From positions 62,001 to 126,000 of the forward strand of contig NZ_CP041692.1 of assembly GCF_007362775.1 (NCBI RefSeq): 64,000 nt of DNA, given 5' to 3'. The notes under the pieces were generated by a model. The model saw only the letters and a list, made by a program, of their open reading frames with translations. It searched no databases and was not told the DNA's origin. The first letter of the stretch is position 1. Every line of letters begins with the position of its first letter. Shown here one piece after another: positions 1-9,410 of this stretch. The position numbers and the translations under genes were made by a program. Origin of the DNA: Microlunatus elymi (GTDB lineage: Bacteria > Actinomycetota > Actinomycetes > Propionibacteriales > Propionibacteriaceae).

Positions 1-1978
1 CGGTCATCAGCGACCCCTTCGGCTCGCCGGTGGTGCCGGAGGTGAAGAGCAGTTGAGCGGTCTGCTCGGGCGTCGGCTTCCGCTGCGCCAGGGCCTCGAC
101 GTCAACCTCGCCGGACAGCAGGTCGTTCCAATCGTGCCAGGCCACCGGTCCCGGCACCCAGTCGCCGCCGGACTGCACGTCGCCCGGCAACACCACCACG
201 TGCTTGAGCTCCTCCGGCGGCTCGACACCATCGCCGTCGACCAGCCGGGAGATCTCGGCGGCGTACTCGCGACCGCGGAAGGTCTCCGGTACGAACAACA
301 CGCGAGCCTTGGCTCGGCGCAGCATGAAGGCGATCTCGCGCTCCCGGAAGATCGGCATCAGCGGGCAGCAGACGGCGCCGATCCGCATGGTGGCCAGCGC
401 GATGATCACGAACTCGGTCCAGTTCGGCAACTGCAGCGCCACAGGTTCTCCGGGCTGCACACCGAGCTTGATCAACTGGCTGGCGACGACGTCGACCCGT
501 TGGTTCAGCTCACCCCAGGTGATCTTGGTCGTCGCCCGCGGCCGGGCGTCCAGCACGGCAAGATCATCCGGTCGTTCCTCGGCCCAGCGCGCAAGCCAGT
601 CGGACAAGGTGGTCTTGGCAGCAAGATCGGGACGGCTGGCCTGGATCGGCAACGTACGCTGCGGGCGCTCGTTCTTGCTCGGCGTACCACCCTCGACGCT
701 CATCGGGATGCCGAAGCCGTTCATCGCTTCCAGATAAGCGGGATAGGAGATCCGGTACGCGTTCGGGTAGGTCAGCGTCGACTCGCCGCGAGCGGTCGAC
801 GCAGCCACCGCCAGCGACATCAACACTCGGTGATCGTTGAACGAGGACAGCTTCGCGCCGACCAGACCGTCCACACCCCGTACCCGCAGGATGTCTCCGT
901 CAAGATCAAGGTCTCCGCCCATCTGGTTCAACTGCAGCATGGCCGACACCCGGTCGGACTCCTTCAGCCGGACGTGGGCGATGTTGGAGAAGGTGGTCTC
1001 GCCGTCGGCGAAGGTGCCCATCACGCTCAAGATCGGCAGCATGTCGGGGATTCCGCGACAGTCGATCTTGGTCGGGTTGAGCCGGATGCCGTCGTGCCGG
1101 ATCCTCACCCCTTCGTCGGTCAGCTCCATCGGCACGCCCATCTCCCGGGCGACGTCGAGGAAGTGCACCTCGGGGTGATCGGCCGGCCCACCGGAGAGTT
1201 GATGCAGTCCGCGGAGCAGGATGTCGGACGGATGCAGAGCAGCCGCGGCGATCCCGAACGCCGCCGAACCGATGTCCGGAGGCATGATCAAATCGCACGG
1301 AGTCGCCTGCTGGTCGGGTTCGATCTCGAAGCGACGCCAGTCCGGCGACGCCTTCACGATCAGGCCGAACTGCTTCATCATCTCGACGGTCAGCTCGATG
1401 TAGGGCTGCTCGTTGAGCTCGCCCTCGACCTCGATCACCGTCCTGCCGGTGGCGAACGGGGCGAGCAAGATCAAACCGGAGATCCACTGCGACAGGGTGC
1501 CGGCGATGGTGACGTGACCGCCGGTAGGTCGCTTCGCGGCAACACTGATCGGCGGGCAGTCGTCGGCGGACTCGAGCTCGACGCCCATCTGTTGCAACGA
1601 TCGCAGCAGCGGGCCGACGGGCCGGCGCTGGAAGTACTTCTGACCGGTGACCACGACCGGAGTCTCGGCCAGCGACGCCAATCCGATCATGAAATACAGC
1701 GTGGTCCCGGAACTGCCGGCCGAGACGCTGTCGCGCACTGGACGGTAGGGGCCGCCGTGAACGATGAAGGTGTCGCCCTCGATGTCGATCTTGGTGCCCA
1801 GTCCACGCAACAGCCCGACCGTGTATTGCACGTGCCGCGCATCGGACAATCCGGTGATCCGGCTGACGCCGGGTGCCAGCGAAGCCAGAATCAAGGCCCG
1901 ATGGGCGTGGTATTTCGAGTTGGGTACGAGCGCCTCGCCGGTCAGCCGGCCACTGGTCCCTTTGACGAGTAGATGCAT
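1..1978 (-). CDS. EPSP-synthase-like / acyl-CoA ligase fusion (3' end outside window)
   Basis: One uninterrupted minus-strand frame starts at ATG 1978 behind a GGGAG ribosome site and runs off the left edge; about 659 codons are visible. Residues 1 to about 424 are an AroA (EPSP synthase) fold; from about 450 an adenylate-forming acyl-CoA synthetase begins, with its phosphate-binding loop TSGTTGEPKG at about 646-655. The AroA part keeps NSK, HRAL, LSQW, IPD, LKESDR and FNDHR, so the catalytic Lys, Asp, Glu and two Arg are present. The phosphate-contacting Arg of GTAMRP is replaced (GTTLYF), the Arg before ERP is Tyr, and the late Lys is Arg (AYRISY). These changes argue against a housekeeping AroA. 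AroA homologues and CoA ligases are known in shikimate-to-cyclohexanecarboxyl-CoA routes; I infer a similar use. The exact substrate is unknown. Confidence 0.85.
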   Translation of the reverse strand, partial: MHLLVKGTSGRLTGEALVPNSKYHAHRALILASLAPGVSRITGLSDARHVQYTVGLLRGLGTKIDIEGDTFIVHGGPYRPVRDSVSAGSSGTTLYFMIGLASLAETPVVVTGQKYFQRRPVGPLLRSLQQMGVELESADDCPPISVAAKRPTGGHVTIAGTLSQWISGLILLAPFATGRTVIEVEGELNEQPYIELTVEMMKQFGLIVKASPDWRRFEIEPDQQATPCDLIMPPDIGSAAFGIAAAALHPSDILLRGLHQLSGGPADHPEVHFLDVAREMGVPMELTDEGVRIRHDGIRLNPTKIDCRGIPDMLPILSVMGTFADGETTFSNIAHVRLKESDRVSAMLQLNQMGGDLDLDGDILRVRGVDGLVGAKLSSFNDHRVLMSLAVAASTARGESTLTYPNAYRISYPAYLEAMNGFGIPMSVEGGTPSKNERPQRTLPIQASRPDLAAKTTLSDWLARWAEERPDDLAVLDARPRATTKITWGELNQRVDVVASQLIKLGVQPGEPVALQLPNWTEFVIIALATMRIGAVCCPLMPIFREREIAFMLRRAKARVLFVPETFRGREYAAEISRLVDGDGVEPPEELKHVVVLPGDVQSGGDWVPGPVAWHDWNDLLSGEVDVEALAQRKPTPEQTAQLLFTSGTTGEPKGSLMT

Positions 1979-2068
1979 GGGTTGACTCCCGTCCCTCTCC
2001 TGGTCGCCTGGCGGCTGCACTGCCTGGACCATCCGGTTGTCCTGCACGGTCGACGACTCAGTCGCACT

Positions 2069-2105
2069 TTAGCGACCGACCGTACGCTAACTGCCGATTC
2101 GTCAA
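2069..2105 (-). promoter_or_regulatory. Candidate promoter with operator-like inverted repeat
   Basis: TTAGCG and CGCTAA form a perfect 6-bp inverted repeat separated by 10 bases (2069-2090). On the minus strand a TTGACG box (2105-2100) lies just upstream, about 120 bases before the EPSP-synthase-like/CoA-ligase gene. This layout is typical of a TetR-type repressor site next to a -35 box, but no regulator gene is visible nearby. The rest of the 1979-2396 gap shows nothing else apart from the palindrome at 2312-2332. Confidence 0.4.
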
Positions 2106-2311
2106 CATACGCCCACCTCTCAGCCGGCGCATCCCGGGGCCACGGCGTGTCCGCCGCCGACCTTGGAATTTCCTAAGGGCAACGTCCAGTGGACAACCAC
2201 AGCAACGGGCCAGAACAGCAATGAATATCCCGTTGAGCGCCCCAGCGCGAAACCGTGCCCGCAGCGAAGCGAAGGGGGCGGCAGCACTATCGGCACCCCG
2301 AGCGGCCGAGG

Positions 2312-2332
2312 CGGGGGCCCGGGGCCCTCCCC
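2312..2332 (-). terminator. G/C palindrome downstream of the DHA2 exporter
   Basis: A run of G and C blocks built around GGGCCC can fold into a short hairpin about 65 bases past the exporter stop codon at 2397. It has no following T-run, so a terminator role is only suggested by position. Confidence 0.25.
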
Positions 2333-2396
2333 GGAAGCCCAACCCGTAGCACACAAGACCGGCGGCAGCCGCACCCAAAGGACTGAATTCAGACGA

Positions 2397-4415
2397 CTAT
2401 TCGGTCATCACCCGACGGGCGACCCGAGTCACCACGGCGCGGAACGCGGCCTGCACCTCGGCCGCCTCGGCATCGGGCATCAGCTCCGGCAACTGCTCCA
2501 GCAGCCAGGCGGTCCAGGCGCCGATCAGCGCACCGACAACGGCCCGGCCCTGTTCGGTCAGCCGCAGGCCGTCGTCGCGGATCAGAAAACCGGCGGCGAC
2601 CAGCCCATCGAAGAAGGACGTGAGGACACCGTGCGGCACTCCCAGCCGATCCTCCACGTCCGCCTGCCGGGGACGGCGATCCTCGGCCAGTCGCCGCGCC
2701 TGCACGTTCAACAGACCCCAGGCGGTCGGCGGATCGATGTCGATGTGGGCGTTGGCCAGCACCTCCTCGAAGGCGTGCGGATGCTGCCGCAGCACTCGCC
2801 CGATCATGGTTTCCAACTGGTGATCGGAGCTGACGCTGGACGGCATCGCGAAGCCCTCGCCGGTGTCGCGCGCGCTGTCCGCGGCGACTCCGCGCATCGC
2901 GACCTGAGGCAGGAAGATCGCCAGCAGCAGGCCGAGCAGGGCGACCGGGATGATCCAGGTGAAGACGGCCTGCATGGACTCGGCGTAGGCACGCACGATC
3001 GGAGCCTGCTGGGTGGCGTTGAGCTGATGGACAGCCGCCGGCGTGGTCACCGCAGCCGGCGAGACCCCGGCCTGGGCCAGCGCAGGCGGCAGCAGAGTGT
3101 CGATCCGGTTGGCGTAGATGGTGCCCATGATCGACGTACCGAAGGAGCCGCCGATGGTACGGAAGAAGGTCAGCCCCGAGGTCGCCGCACCGAGATCCTG
3201 ATAGTCGGCGGTGCTCTGTACGACCAGGGTGAGCACCTGCATGACCAGGCCGATCCCGGCCCCGAAGACGAACATCGCGATCGACTGAACCAGCACCGTA
3301 CTGGCCTCGTCCAGCCGGGACAGCAGGAACAGTCCGATCGCGATCACCGCCGTGCCGACGATCGGAAACGCCTTGTATTTTCCGGTCTTGCCGACCACCT
3401 GGCCGGCGGCGACCGAGCAGATCAGCAGGCCGACCACCATCGGCAACACGCGCAGCCCGGAGCTGGTCGCCGTCGCGCCGTGGACGTACTGCAGGTAGGT
3501 GGGCAGGTAGCTGATGCCGCCCAACATCACGAAGCCGACGAGGAAACTCAGCAGACTGGAGATCACGAACACCCGCGATCGGAACAGTCGCATCGGCAGG
3601 ATCGGTTCCTCCGCACGCCTCTCGACCAGGACGAAGATCACCAACGAAGCGACCGAGCCGGCGAACAAGCCGATGATCACCGGCGATCCCCACGGGTGTT
3701 GGGTGCCGCCCCAGGAGGTCGCCAAGGTCAAACCGCTGGCGCCGAGTGCCACGAACACCACACCCAGGTAGTCGATCTTGGCGCGCTTGAGGTCGCTCAG
3801 TCCGGGAATCGTGCTGGCGGCCAGCACCACGACCAAGATCGCCAGCGGGATGTTGATGTAGAACACCCAACGCCAGGACAGGTGATCGGTGAACAGCCCG
3901 CCGATCAGCGGCCCGATCACGGTCGCGACGCCGAAGACCGCGCCCATCGCGCCCTGATACTTCCCGCGCTGCCGCAGCGGAATGACCTCGCCGATGAGGG
4001 CGGTCGCGGTGACCGCGATGCCACCACCGCCGATCCCCTGCACGGCCCGCGCGATGATCAACATCGTCATGTTCTCGCTCAGGCCGCAGAAGAACGACCC
4101 GACGATGAAGATCACCACACTGATCTGGAACAGCCGTTTCCGGCCGAACAGATCGCCGAACTTGCCGGCCAGCACGGTGGCGATGGTTTCCGCCAGCAGG
4201 TAGGCCGAGATCACCCAGCTCATGTGCCCGGAGCCGCCCAGCTCGCCGACGATGGTCGGCAGGGCGGTGGACACGATCGTCTGGTCGAGCGCCGACAGCA
4301 GCATCCCGAGCACGATCGTCAGGAAGATGATGTTGCGCCGCCGTGAACTGAGCTCCGGCGGCGCGGGCTCGTCCGGTTCGGCTGCTTCCGGTTCTGCGAC
4401 CCGGGTCGCCGTCAT
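2397..4415 (-). CDS. DHA2-family multidrug MFS transporter with C-terminal winged-helix-like domain
   Basis: The 672-residue protein starts at ATG 4415, six bases after GGAGGT. The first ~500 residues are a 14-helix EmrB/QacA (DHA2) exporter: a cytoplasmic acidic N-tail, then a first helix containing [13 protein letters not shown], the motif C region and several long hydrophobic spans ending near [14 protein letters not shown]. After the last helix comes a cytoplasmic tail of about 150 residues reading like a winged-helix (MarR-type) domain: an [12 protein letters not shown] recognition-helix-like stretch, then [19 protein letters not shown] as a wing. Long actinobacterial DHA2 proteins with C-terminal extensions are known, but what this tail does is not established. 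Substrate unknown; probable drug/proton antiporter in the membrane. It is divergent from the alpha-galactosidase gene. Confidence 0.9.
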   Translation of the reverse strand: MTATRVAEPEAAEPDEPAPPELSSRRRNIIFLTIVLGMLLSALDQTIVSTALPTIVGELGGSGHMSWVISAYLLAETIATVLAGKFGDLFGRKRLFQISVVIFIVGSFFCGLSENMTMLIIARAVQGIGGGGIAVTATALIGEVIPLRQRGKYQGAMGAVFGVATVIGPLIGGLFTDHLSWRWVFYINIPLAILVVVLAASTIPGLSDLKRAKIDYLGVVFVALGASGLTLATSWGGTQHPWGSPVIIGLFAGSVASLVIFVLVERRAEEPILPMRLFRSRVFVISSLLSFLVGFVMLGGISYLPTYLQYVHGATATSSGLRVLPMVVGLLICSVAAGQVVGKTGKYKAFPIVGTAVIAIGLFLLSRLDEASTVLVQSIAMFVFGAGIGLVMQVLTLVVQSTADYQDLGAATSGLTFFRTIGGSFGTSIMGTIYANRIDTLLPPALAQAGVSPAAVTTPAAVHQLNATQQAPIVRAYAESMQAVFTWIIPVALLGLLLAIFLPQVAMRGVAADSARDTGEGFAMPSSVSSDHQLETMIGRVLRQHPHAFEEVLANAHIDIDPPTAWGLLNVQARRLAEDRRPRQADVEDRLGVPHGVLTSFFDGLVAAGFLIRDDGLRLTEQGRAVVGALIGAWTAWLLEQLPELMPDAEAAEVQAAFRAVVTRVARRVMTE

Positions 4416-4571
4416 CGGTTCACCTCCGCCATGATCGCCGATCAGCCGTCGGAGCTGCGGGGCCGGTTGGTAGGGCGTGCCTGGCCGCGCGCACGATCGC
4501 GACATTATCGTTGCGGGCACCACACCGCTACACCGCAGGCACTCCAACCACCAACCGGCCGAAGGATCATC

Positions 4572-6758
4572 GTGGCAGCGCTTGAATGGGACACCTCTGC
4601 ACTCACCCTGCAGTTCAGCATCGACACCGACGGCCCGGTCCAGCTGACCGACATCCGGCTCGCCGACCAGCCCGCGGCCGAGTCCGGCCGGGCCCGGCAA
4701 CCGTTGGTCGAGATCCTCACGCCCGCCTGGGGCAACGAGAACTGGGGCAGTTGCAATCGGCACAGCGGCACTCGGATCGGCGCCGATCTGCGTTACGTCT
4801 CGCACCGGCAAGATCAGCACGGCAAGATCAACAGTTTGTCGATCACCCAGATCGCGCCGGAGTCCGGACTGGAGGTGACCTCCGAATTCCGTTCCTACAC
4901 AGGGATCCCAGCGGTGCACGCCACCACGACCGTTGGTGTGCAGGCCGGTTCCGAGCCGGTGACGCTGTGGGCGGTGACCAGTCTGGCAACCGGTGCGGTG
5001 ATCAGTGATCAACCGAACAACCTCGACGTCTGGTACGCGGAGACCAGTTGGTGTGCCGAGAATCGCTGGCGGTCCCGTCCGCTGCGCTCGGCGGGCATGA
5101 TCACCACCGATTCGGCGGCGCGCGGGGCGACCACCCGGGACAGCATCCGAATCTCGTCGGTCGGTTCCTGGTCCTCCGGGGCCTTTCTGCCAGCCGGAGC
5201 CGTTCAAGATCGCGAATCCGGCCGGACACTGGCCTGGCAGATCGAACACAACGGCGGCTGGCAGTGGGAGGTCGGCGAGCGACCGCACACCGTGCCCGCC
5301 GAGGCTGACGAAACCTCGACCGGCGGGCCGGTGGTGGGCAGCGAGGAGGCCGCCGGGCCGCCGCGGACCGAGGGCCGTGACGACGGCGCCTACCTTGCGC
5401 TGCTCGGCCCCATCGACGCGCTGCACCAGTGGTCGTACACCGTGGACGCCGATCATCGGTTCACCACGGTTCCGGTCACGTTCACCGCCGGCACCTCCTT
5501 CGAGGACGCCTTCGGTCAGCTCGCGGCCTATCGACGGGCGGCGCGTCGGTCGCACCCGCAGAACACCGACCTGCCGGTGATCTTCAACGACTACATGGAC
5601 ACCCTGGAAGGCGATCCGACCGAAGCCAAGCTGCTGCCGTTGATCGACGCCGCGGCCGAGGTGGGCTGCGAGTACTTCTGCATCGACGCCGGCTGGTACG
5701 ACGACACGTCCGGTTGGTGGGAGAGCGTCGGCGACTGGGAACCGTCCACGGTGCGCTTCCCGCGCGGGTTGCGATTCGTCCTTGACCACATCCGTTCCCG
5801 CGGCATGATCCCCGGCCTGTGGATGGAGCCGGAGGTGGTCGGGATCACCTCGCGCGCAGCGACGACGCTGCCCGATTCTGCTTTCCTGCAACGCAACGGC
5901 ATTCGAATTCGAGAGCGGAACCGCTACCTGCTGGACCTGCGCAGCACCGACGCGACCGCGCACCTCGACGCGGCGGTCGATCGCTTGATCAGCGAGCTCG
6001 GCGTCGGATTCTTCAAGTTCGACTACAACGTGACACCCGGATCCGGCACCGATCTCGATGCGCCGTCGGTGGGTCACGGCCTGCTCGAACACAACCGTGC
6101 CTTGTTGGACTGGCTGGATCGGTTGCTGGATCGCCATCCGCAGTTGATCATCGAGAACTGCGCCTCGGGCGCGATGCGTTCGGACTTCGCGATGCTGTCC
6201 CGGTTGGCGTTGCAGTCGACCACCGACCAGCAGGATCCGTTGTTGTACCCGGCGATCGCGGCCGGCGCACTGGTGCACCTGCTGCCCGAGCAGGCCGGGA
6301 ACTGGGCCTACCCACAGGCCGCCATGACCGACGAGATGATCAGCTTCACAATGTGTACGGGGCTGGCCGGCCGGATCTATCAGGCCGGTCTGATCGACCG
6401 GATGTCGCCGGCGCAGGAGGCGCTGGTCGCTGCCGGGATCGCTGTGCACAAACAGATGCGGCACGATCTGGTTCGCTCGATTCCGCGATTCCCGACCGGG
6501 ATGCCCAGCTGGGACCAGCCGTGGACCACGGTCGGGTTGGACGCCGGCGAGGCGACCTACCTGATCGCCTGGCGGCAGCAACACGCACCCGAGAGCGTAC
6601 GACTCGAGCTGGCCGGTGTCGCCGACCGGACCATCGAACAGCTCTATCCGCCCGTCGGCACCGTGCCGGACTGGCAGGTCGAGCGGCACTCCGGGGGCTT
6701 GACCTTGATCGCCGCGGAGCCGGTTGCCGCCGCCCGCGTCTACAAGATCACCGACTGA
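4572..6758 (+). CDS. Alpha-galactosidase, glycoside hydrolase family 36
   Basis: Retaining alpha-galactosidase that cleaves terminal alpha-1,6-galactose from melibiose/raffinose-type sugars. I place the start at GTG 4572 because GAAGGA lies five bases upstream; the open frame continues further upstream but without a ribosome site. The 728-residue product has the family layout: N-terminal beta-sandwich, central TIM barrel (about 310-640) and a small C-terminal beta domain. The nucleophile is Asp484 in KFDYN and the acid/base is Asp538 in MRSD of the [11 protein letters not shown] stretch; the WMEPE motif is also present. There is no signal peptide, so it is cytoplasmic and would act on imported oligosaccharides, though no sugar transporter lies nearby. 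It ends six bases from the convergent VanY-like gene. Confidence 0.93.
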   Translation: MAALEWDTSALTLQFSIDTDGPVQLTDIRLADQPAAESGRARQPLVEILTPAWGNENWGSCNRHSGTRIGADLRYVSHRQDQHGKINSLSITQIAPESGLEVTSEFRSYTGIPAVHATTTVGVQAGSEPVTLWAVTSLATGAVISDQPNNLDVWYAETSWCAENRWRSRPLRSAGMITTDSAARGATTRDSIRISSVGSWSSGAFLPAGAVQDRESGRTLAWQIEHNGGWQWEVGERPHTVPAEADETSTGGPVVGSEEAAGPPRTEGRDDGAYLALLGPIDALHQWSYTVDADHRFTTVPVTFTAGTSFEDAFGQLAAYRRAARRSHPQNTDLPVIFNDYMDTLEGDPTEAKLLPLIDAAAEVGCEYFCIDAGWYDDTSGWWESVGDWEPSTVRFPRGLRFVLDHIRSRGMIPGLWMEPEVVGITSRAATTLPDSAFLQRNGIRIRERNRYLLDLRSTDATAHLDAAVDRLISELGVGFFKFDYNVTPGSGTDLDAPSVGHGLLEHNRALLDWLDRLLDRHPQLIIENCASGAMRSDFAMLSRLALQSTTDQQDPLLYPAIAAGALVHLLPEQAGNWAYPQAAMTDEMISFTMCTGLAGRIYQAGLIDRMSPAQEALVAAGIAVHKQMRHDLVRSIPRFPTGMPSWDQPWTTVGLDAGEATYLIAWRQQHAPESVRLELAGVADRTIEQLYPPVGTVPDWQVERHSGGLTLIAAEPVAAARVYKITD

Positions 6759-6764
6759 GGCGCT

Positions 6765-7457
6765 TCACCGTTGCAGCCGCGCGTCCTGGGTCGGGTCGGC
6801 GTACATCGGCGGGCAACCGTGATCAATCGCGTCCGGGCGTAGCTCGAAGTGCCAGGTTTCGTTGCGGTAGATCTGACACAAGCCGTACTTGGATCCGTTT
6901 CTGGACAGCCACGTGGTGGCATCGGATTCACCCAGATCGACCGCCTCCCCGGCTTCGTGTACGGAGGTCCCGGGCCGCGCCACCCAGCGTGCTGCCTCGG
7001 CGGTCGAGCCGTACTTCGCCACCGCCTCGGCGAACAGTTGATCTTGGTAAGCCTTCGAACGCCAGCCACTGTTGACGTAGAAAGTGATGCGGCCCCGACC
7101 GGCATCGGTAGCAGCCCGGCGCAGTGCGGCGAGCAGCTGCGGTTGAAGCTTGGTCACGCCCGGGTTCACGGTGTCGAAAACGGTCACCCCGTCGCGCAAC
7201 ACCCCGTCGGCCGGCCCGATCGTGGCGTGCTGGTTGTCGCCTGCCCTGGCGTCAGGAGCGCCGTGCTTCTTTGCCCCGTTCTGCCGGCCGTGGGCCACCG
7301 GCCGTACCGTTTCGGGCGTGATCGCCGCCGAGGGAGCCGACGCCGATCGGTGGCCGAGGACGCCGACCAGGGTGGCGAAGATGCCGACGGTCAGGACGAC
7401 GAGGACGACCGATCGGAGGCGTGGTGGCCGGTGCGGGGCCGGTTCGCTGAAGGACAT
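6765..7457 (-). CDS. Membrane-anchored VanY-type D-alanyl-D-alanine carboxypeptidase
   Basis: The 230-residue protein has one N-terminal membrane helix (about 14-34), a low-complexity stalk, and a peptidase M15B (VanY) domain from about 95. The zinc site is readable: His167 and Asp174 in SVHEAGEAVD and His203 in ETWHFELRP, with Glu200 as the general base. The SGWRS motif typical of the family is at 130-134. It would trim the terminal D-Ala of peptidoglycan stem peptides outside the cell. It is transcribed divergently from the two-component system at 7545, an arrangement reminiscent of VanRS-controlled VanY; target control is inference. No VanH, VanA or VanX homologue is nearby, so this is more likely envelope maintenance than glycopeptide resistance. 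Confidence 0.88.
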   Translation of the reverse strand: MSFSEPAPHRPPRLRSVVLVVLTVGIFATLVGVLGHRSASAPSAAITPETVRPVAHGRQNGAKKHGAPDARAGDNQHATIGPADGVLRDGVTVFDTVNPGVTKLQPQLLAALRRAATDAGRGRITFYVNSGWRSKAYQDQLFAEAVAKYGSTAEAARWVARPGTSVHEAGEAVDLGESDATTWLSRNGSKYGLCQIYRNETWHFELRPDAIDHGCPPMYADPTQDARLQR

Positions 7458-7532
7458 GCGTTCCAGTCAAGACACCGCGATGTTGCCCGCCCGTATCAGG
7501 ATTTCGATATGCCGGCGATAGGTGTCGGCCCG

Positions 7533-7538
7533 TAGCAT
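7533..7538 (+). promoter_or_regulatory. -10 box TAGCAT, leaderless start
   Basis: TAGCAT ends six bases before ATG 7545 and no Shine-Dalgarno sequence can fit, so the response-regulator mRNA probably starts at or next to its start codon. Confidence 0.5.
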
Positions 7539-7544
7539 CGACGA

Positions 7545-8220
7545 ATGCGCGTGTTGATCGTCGAGGACGAGCCGTTTATGGCTGACGCCATCCGCGACGG
7601 GCTTCGGCTGGAGGCGATCGCTGCCGACACCGCCGGCGACGGCGACACCGCCCTGGAGTTGCTGAGCGTCAACAGCTACGACATCGCCGTCCTGGATCGC
7701 GACATCCCCGGCCCGTCCGGCGACGAGATCGCCGCTCACATCGTTCGGAACGGCAGCGGCCTGCCGATCCTGATGCTGACCGCCGCGGACCGGATCGACG
7801 ACAAGTCCACCGGCTTCGAACTCGGCGCCGACGACTACCTGACCAAGCCGTTCGAGTTGCGCGAACTGGTGCTCAGGCTCAGGGCTTTGGACCGCCGGCG
7901 GGCGCGTAGTCGGCCGCCGATTCGCGAACTGGCCGGATTACGGCTGGATCCGTTCCGCCGCGAGGTCTACCGGGACGGTCGCTTCGTCGCGCTGACCCGC
8001 AAGCAGTTCGCGGTCCTGGAGGTGCTGGTCGAGGCCGAAAGGTGGTGTGATCAGTGCCGAGGAACTGTTGGAGCGGGCATGGGACGAGAACGCCGATCCC
8101 TTCACCAACGCCGTCCGAATCACGGTTTCCGCGCTGCGCAAGCGGCTCGGCGAGCCGGGGCTGATCGCGACGGTGCCAGGGGTGGGCTACCGCATCGACA
8201 CCGGATCCGGGCGAAGTTGA
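7545..8220 (+). pseudogene. OmpR/PhoB-family response regulator, frameshifted at about 8040
   Basis: Residues 1-165 read as a receiver domain (acidic pair E8/D9, phospho-acceptor D51 in VLDRDIPG, T79, K101 in TKPF) followed by the start of an OmpR-type winged helix. At 8037-8040 (GAAA) there is one base too many: the original frame enters an AGG codon and turns to nonsense, while skipping one A gives GGVISAEELLERAW and then ITVSALRKRLGEPG and PGVGYRID, the perfect remainder of the DNA-binding domain, ending at TGA 8218-8220. Without the shift the frame runs straight into the kinase, giving a false 604-residue protein. Sequencing error, real mutation or +1 frameshifting at the rare AGG codon are all possible. 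The usual product is a DNA-binding regulator phosphorylated by the adjacent kinase. Confidence 0.8.
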
Positions 8221-8222
8221 TC

Positions 8223-9359
8223 ATGAAGACCAAGATGATCATGAACCGACAACCGGGCTTGAGCGTCCGGCTGAAACTGACCCTCAGTTACGCCGGCTTC
8301 CTGATGCTCGCCGGTGCGGCGGTGCTGGCCGTGGTCTGGGTCTTTTTGCTGCGCTACGTGCCGGACGTGATTCACACCCGCGGCTTCGCACCGTTCATCC
8401 CCAGCCGGTCCGATCTGGAGCGCGCGTTCGCGCCGAGGGTCGCCCTGATGCTGGGATTCCTGCTGCTCTTCGGCCTGCTCGGCGGTTGGATCCTGGCCGG
8501 CCGGATGCTGGCGCCGCTACACCGGATCACCGAGGCGGCTCGACTGGCCGCCGACGGTTCGCTGTCGCATCGGATCCGACTGCCCGGCCGGAAGGACGAA
8601 TTCCGGGAGTTGGCCGACGTCTTCGACGGCATGCTGTCCCGGATCGAGGCCCAAGTCCTTGAACAGCAGCGATTCGCCGCGAACGCGTCACACGAACTTC
8701 GTACGCCGCTCGCGGTCACCCAGACCATGCTGGACGTGGCCCGCACCGACCCCGATCGTGATCCGAAGGAACTGGTCGAACGGCTGTCCGCGGTGAACAC
8801 GCGGGCGATCGAGCTGACCGAAGCGTTGCTGGTGCTCAGTCGCACCGAGCAGGGTGCCTTCACCCGCGAGCAGGTCGACCTGTCGCTGATCGCCGAGGAG
8901 GCCGCCGAGACTCTTTTCCCGCTGGCGGAGAAGCGCGGCGTCACGATCCGGATCAGCGGCGACATCACCCCCGCGATCGGCTCGTACTCCCTGCTGTTGC
9001 AGCTGACCGCCAACCTGTTGCACAACGCCGTCGTGCACAACCTGCCCGAACGGGGCGGCGTGCACATCAGCACCGCGACCGGCCCCCGATATGTCCTGCT
9101 CCGGGTCGAGAACACCGGCTCGCAACTGTCCCCCCGATTGGTCGCAACCCTGACCGAACCCTTCCAGCGTGGCAGCGAACGGATCCGCACCGATCATGCC
9201 GGCGTCGGTCTCGGCCTGGCGATCGCCAACAGCATCGTCCAAGCCCACAACGGAATTCTTACTCTGACGGCTCGGCCCGAGGGCGGCCTGGTCGCCACCG
9301 TGCAACTGCCCGCCGCAGCACCGGCGACCACCGGACGAGATGGTCGGATCCTGCCCTAG
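8223..9359 (+). CDS. Sensor histidine kinase of the two-component system
   Basis: The 378-residue kinase starts at ATG 8223, two bases after the repaired regulator stop. Two membrane helices (about 20-45 and 73-93) flank a short extracellular loop of about 28 residues, followed by HAMP, a dimerisation domain with phospho-accepting His157 in ASHELRTPL, and a HATPase domain with the N box (NLLHNAVVHN), a G1-like box replaced by VENTGSQLS, and GVGLGLAI as G2. The D-x-G of the G1 box is changed to E-N-T-G, a substitution seen in some kinases. The tiny sensor loop suggests it senses membrane or cell-wall state rather than a soluble ligand. Divergence from the VanY-like gene supports a cell-envelope role. 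Confidence 0.9.
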   Translation: MKTKMIMNRQPGLSVRLKLTLSYAGFLMLAGAAVLAVVWVFLLRYVPDVIHTRGFAPFIPSRSDLERAFAPRVALMLGFLLLFGLLGGWILAGRMLAPLHRITEAARLAADGSLSHRIRLPGRKDEFRELADVFDGMLSRIEAQVLEQQRFAANASHELRTPLAVTQTMLDVARTDPDRDPKELVERLSAVNTRAIELTEALLVLSRTEQGAFTREQVDLSLIAEEAAETLFPLAEKRGVTIRISGDITPAIGSYSLLLQLTANLLHNAVVHNLPERGGVHISTATGPRYVLLRVENTGSQLSPRLVATLTEPFQRGSERIRTDHAGVGLGLAIANSIVQAHNGILTLTARPEGGLVATVQLPAAAPATTGRDGRILP

Positions 9360-9410
9360 CTCGTACCGACCAAGATCAGTTCAACGTCCGTCCGATGACA
9401 CCTTGCTTGA

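Noticed and set aside
53-1972. Long plus-strand open frame of 639 codons
   Set aside because: It lies opposite the EPSP-synthase/CoA-ligase gene, its product is rich in Arg, Gln and His without any domain, and it mirrors the G/C codon bias of the true strand.
2163-4346. Plus-strand open frame of 727 codons
   Set aside because: Antisense shadow of the DHA2 exporter; the predicted protein has no hydrophobic or domain pattern.
4416-6689. N-terminal extension of the exporter frame to 6689
   Set aside because: The frame stays open opposite the alpha-galactosidase, but the exporter's own ribosome site and ATG are at 4415.
7545-9359. A natural 604-residue regulator-kinase fusion
   Set aside because: The middle segment (after residue 165) is nonsense, and the correct winged helix sits in the neighbouring frame, so a frameshift explains it better.
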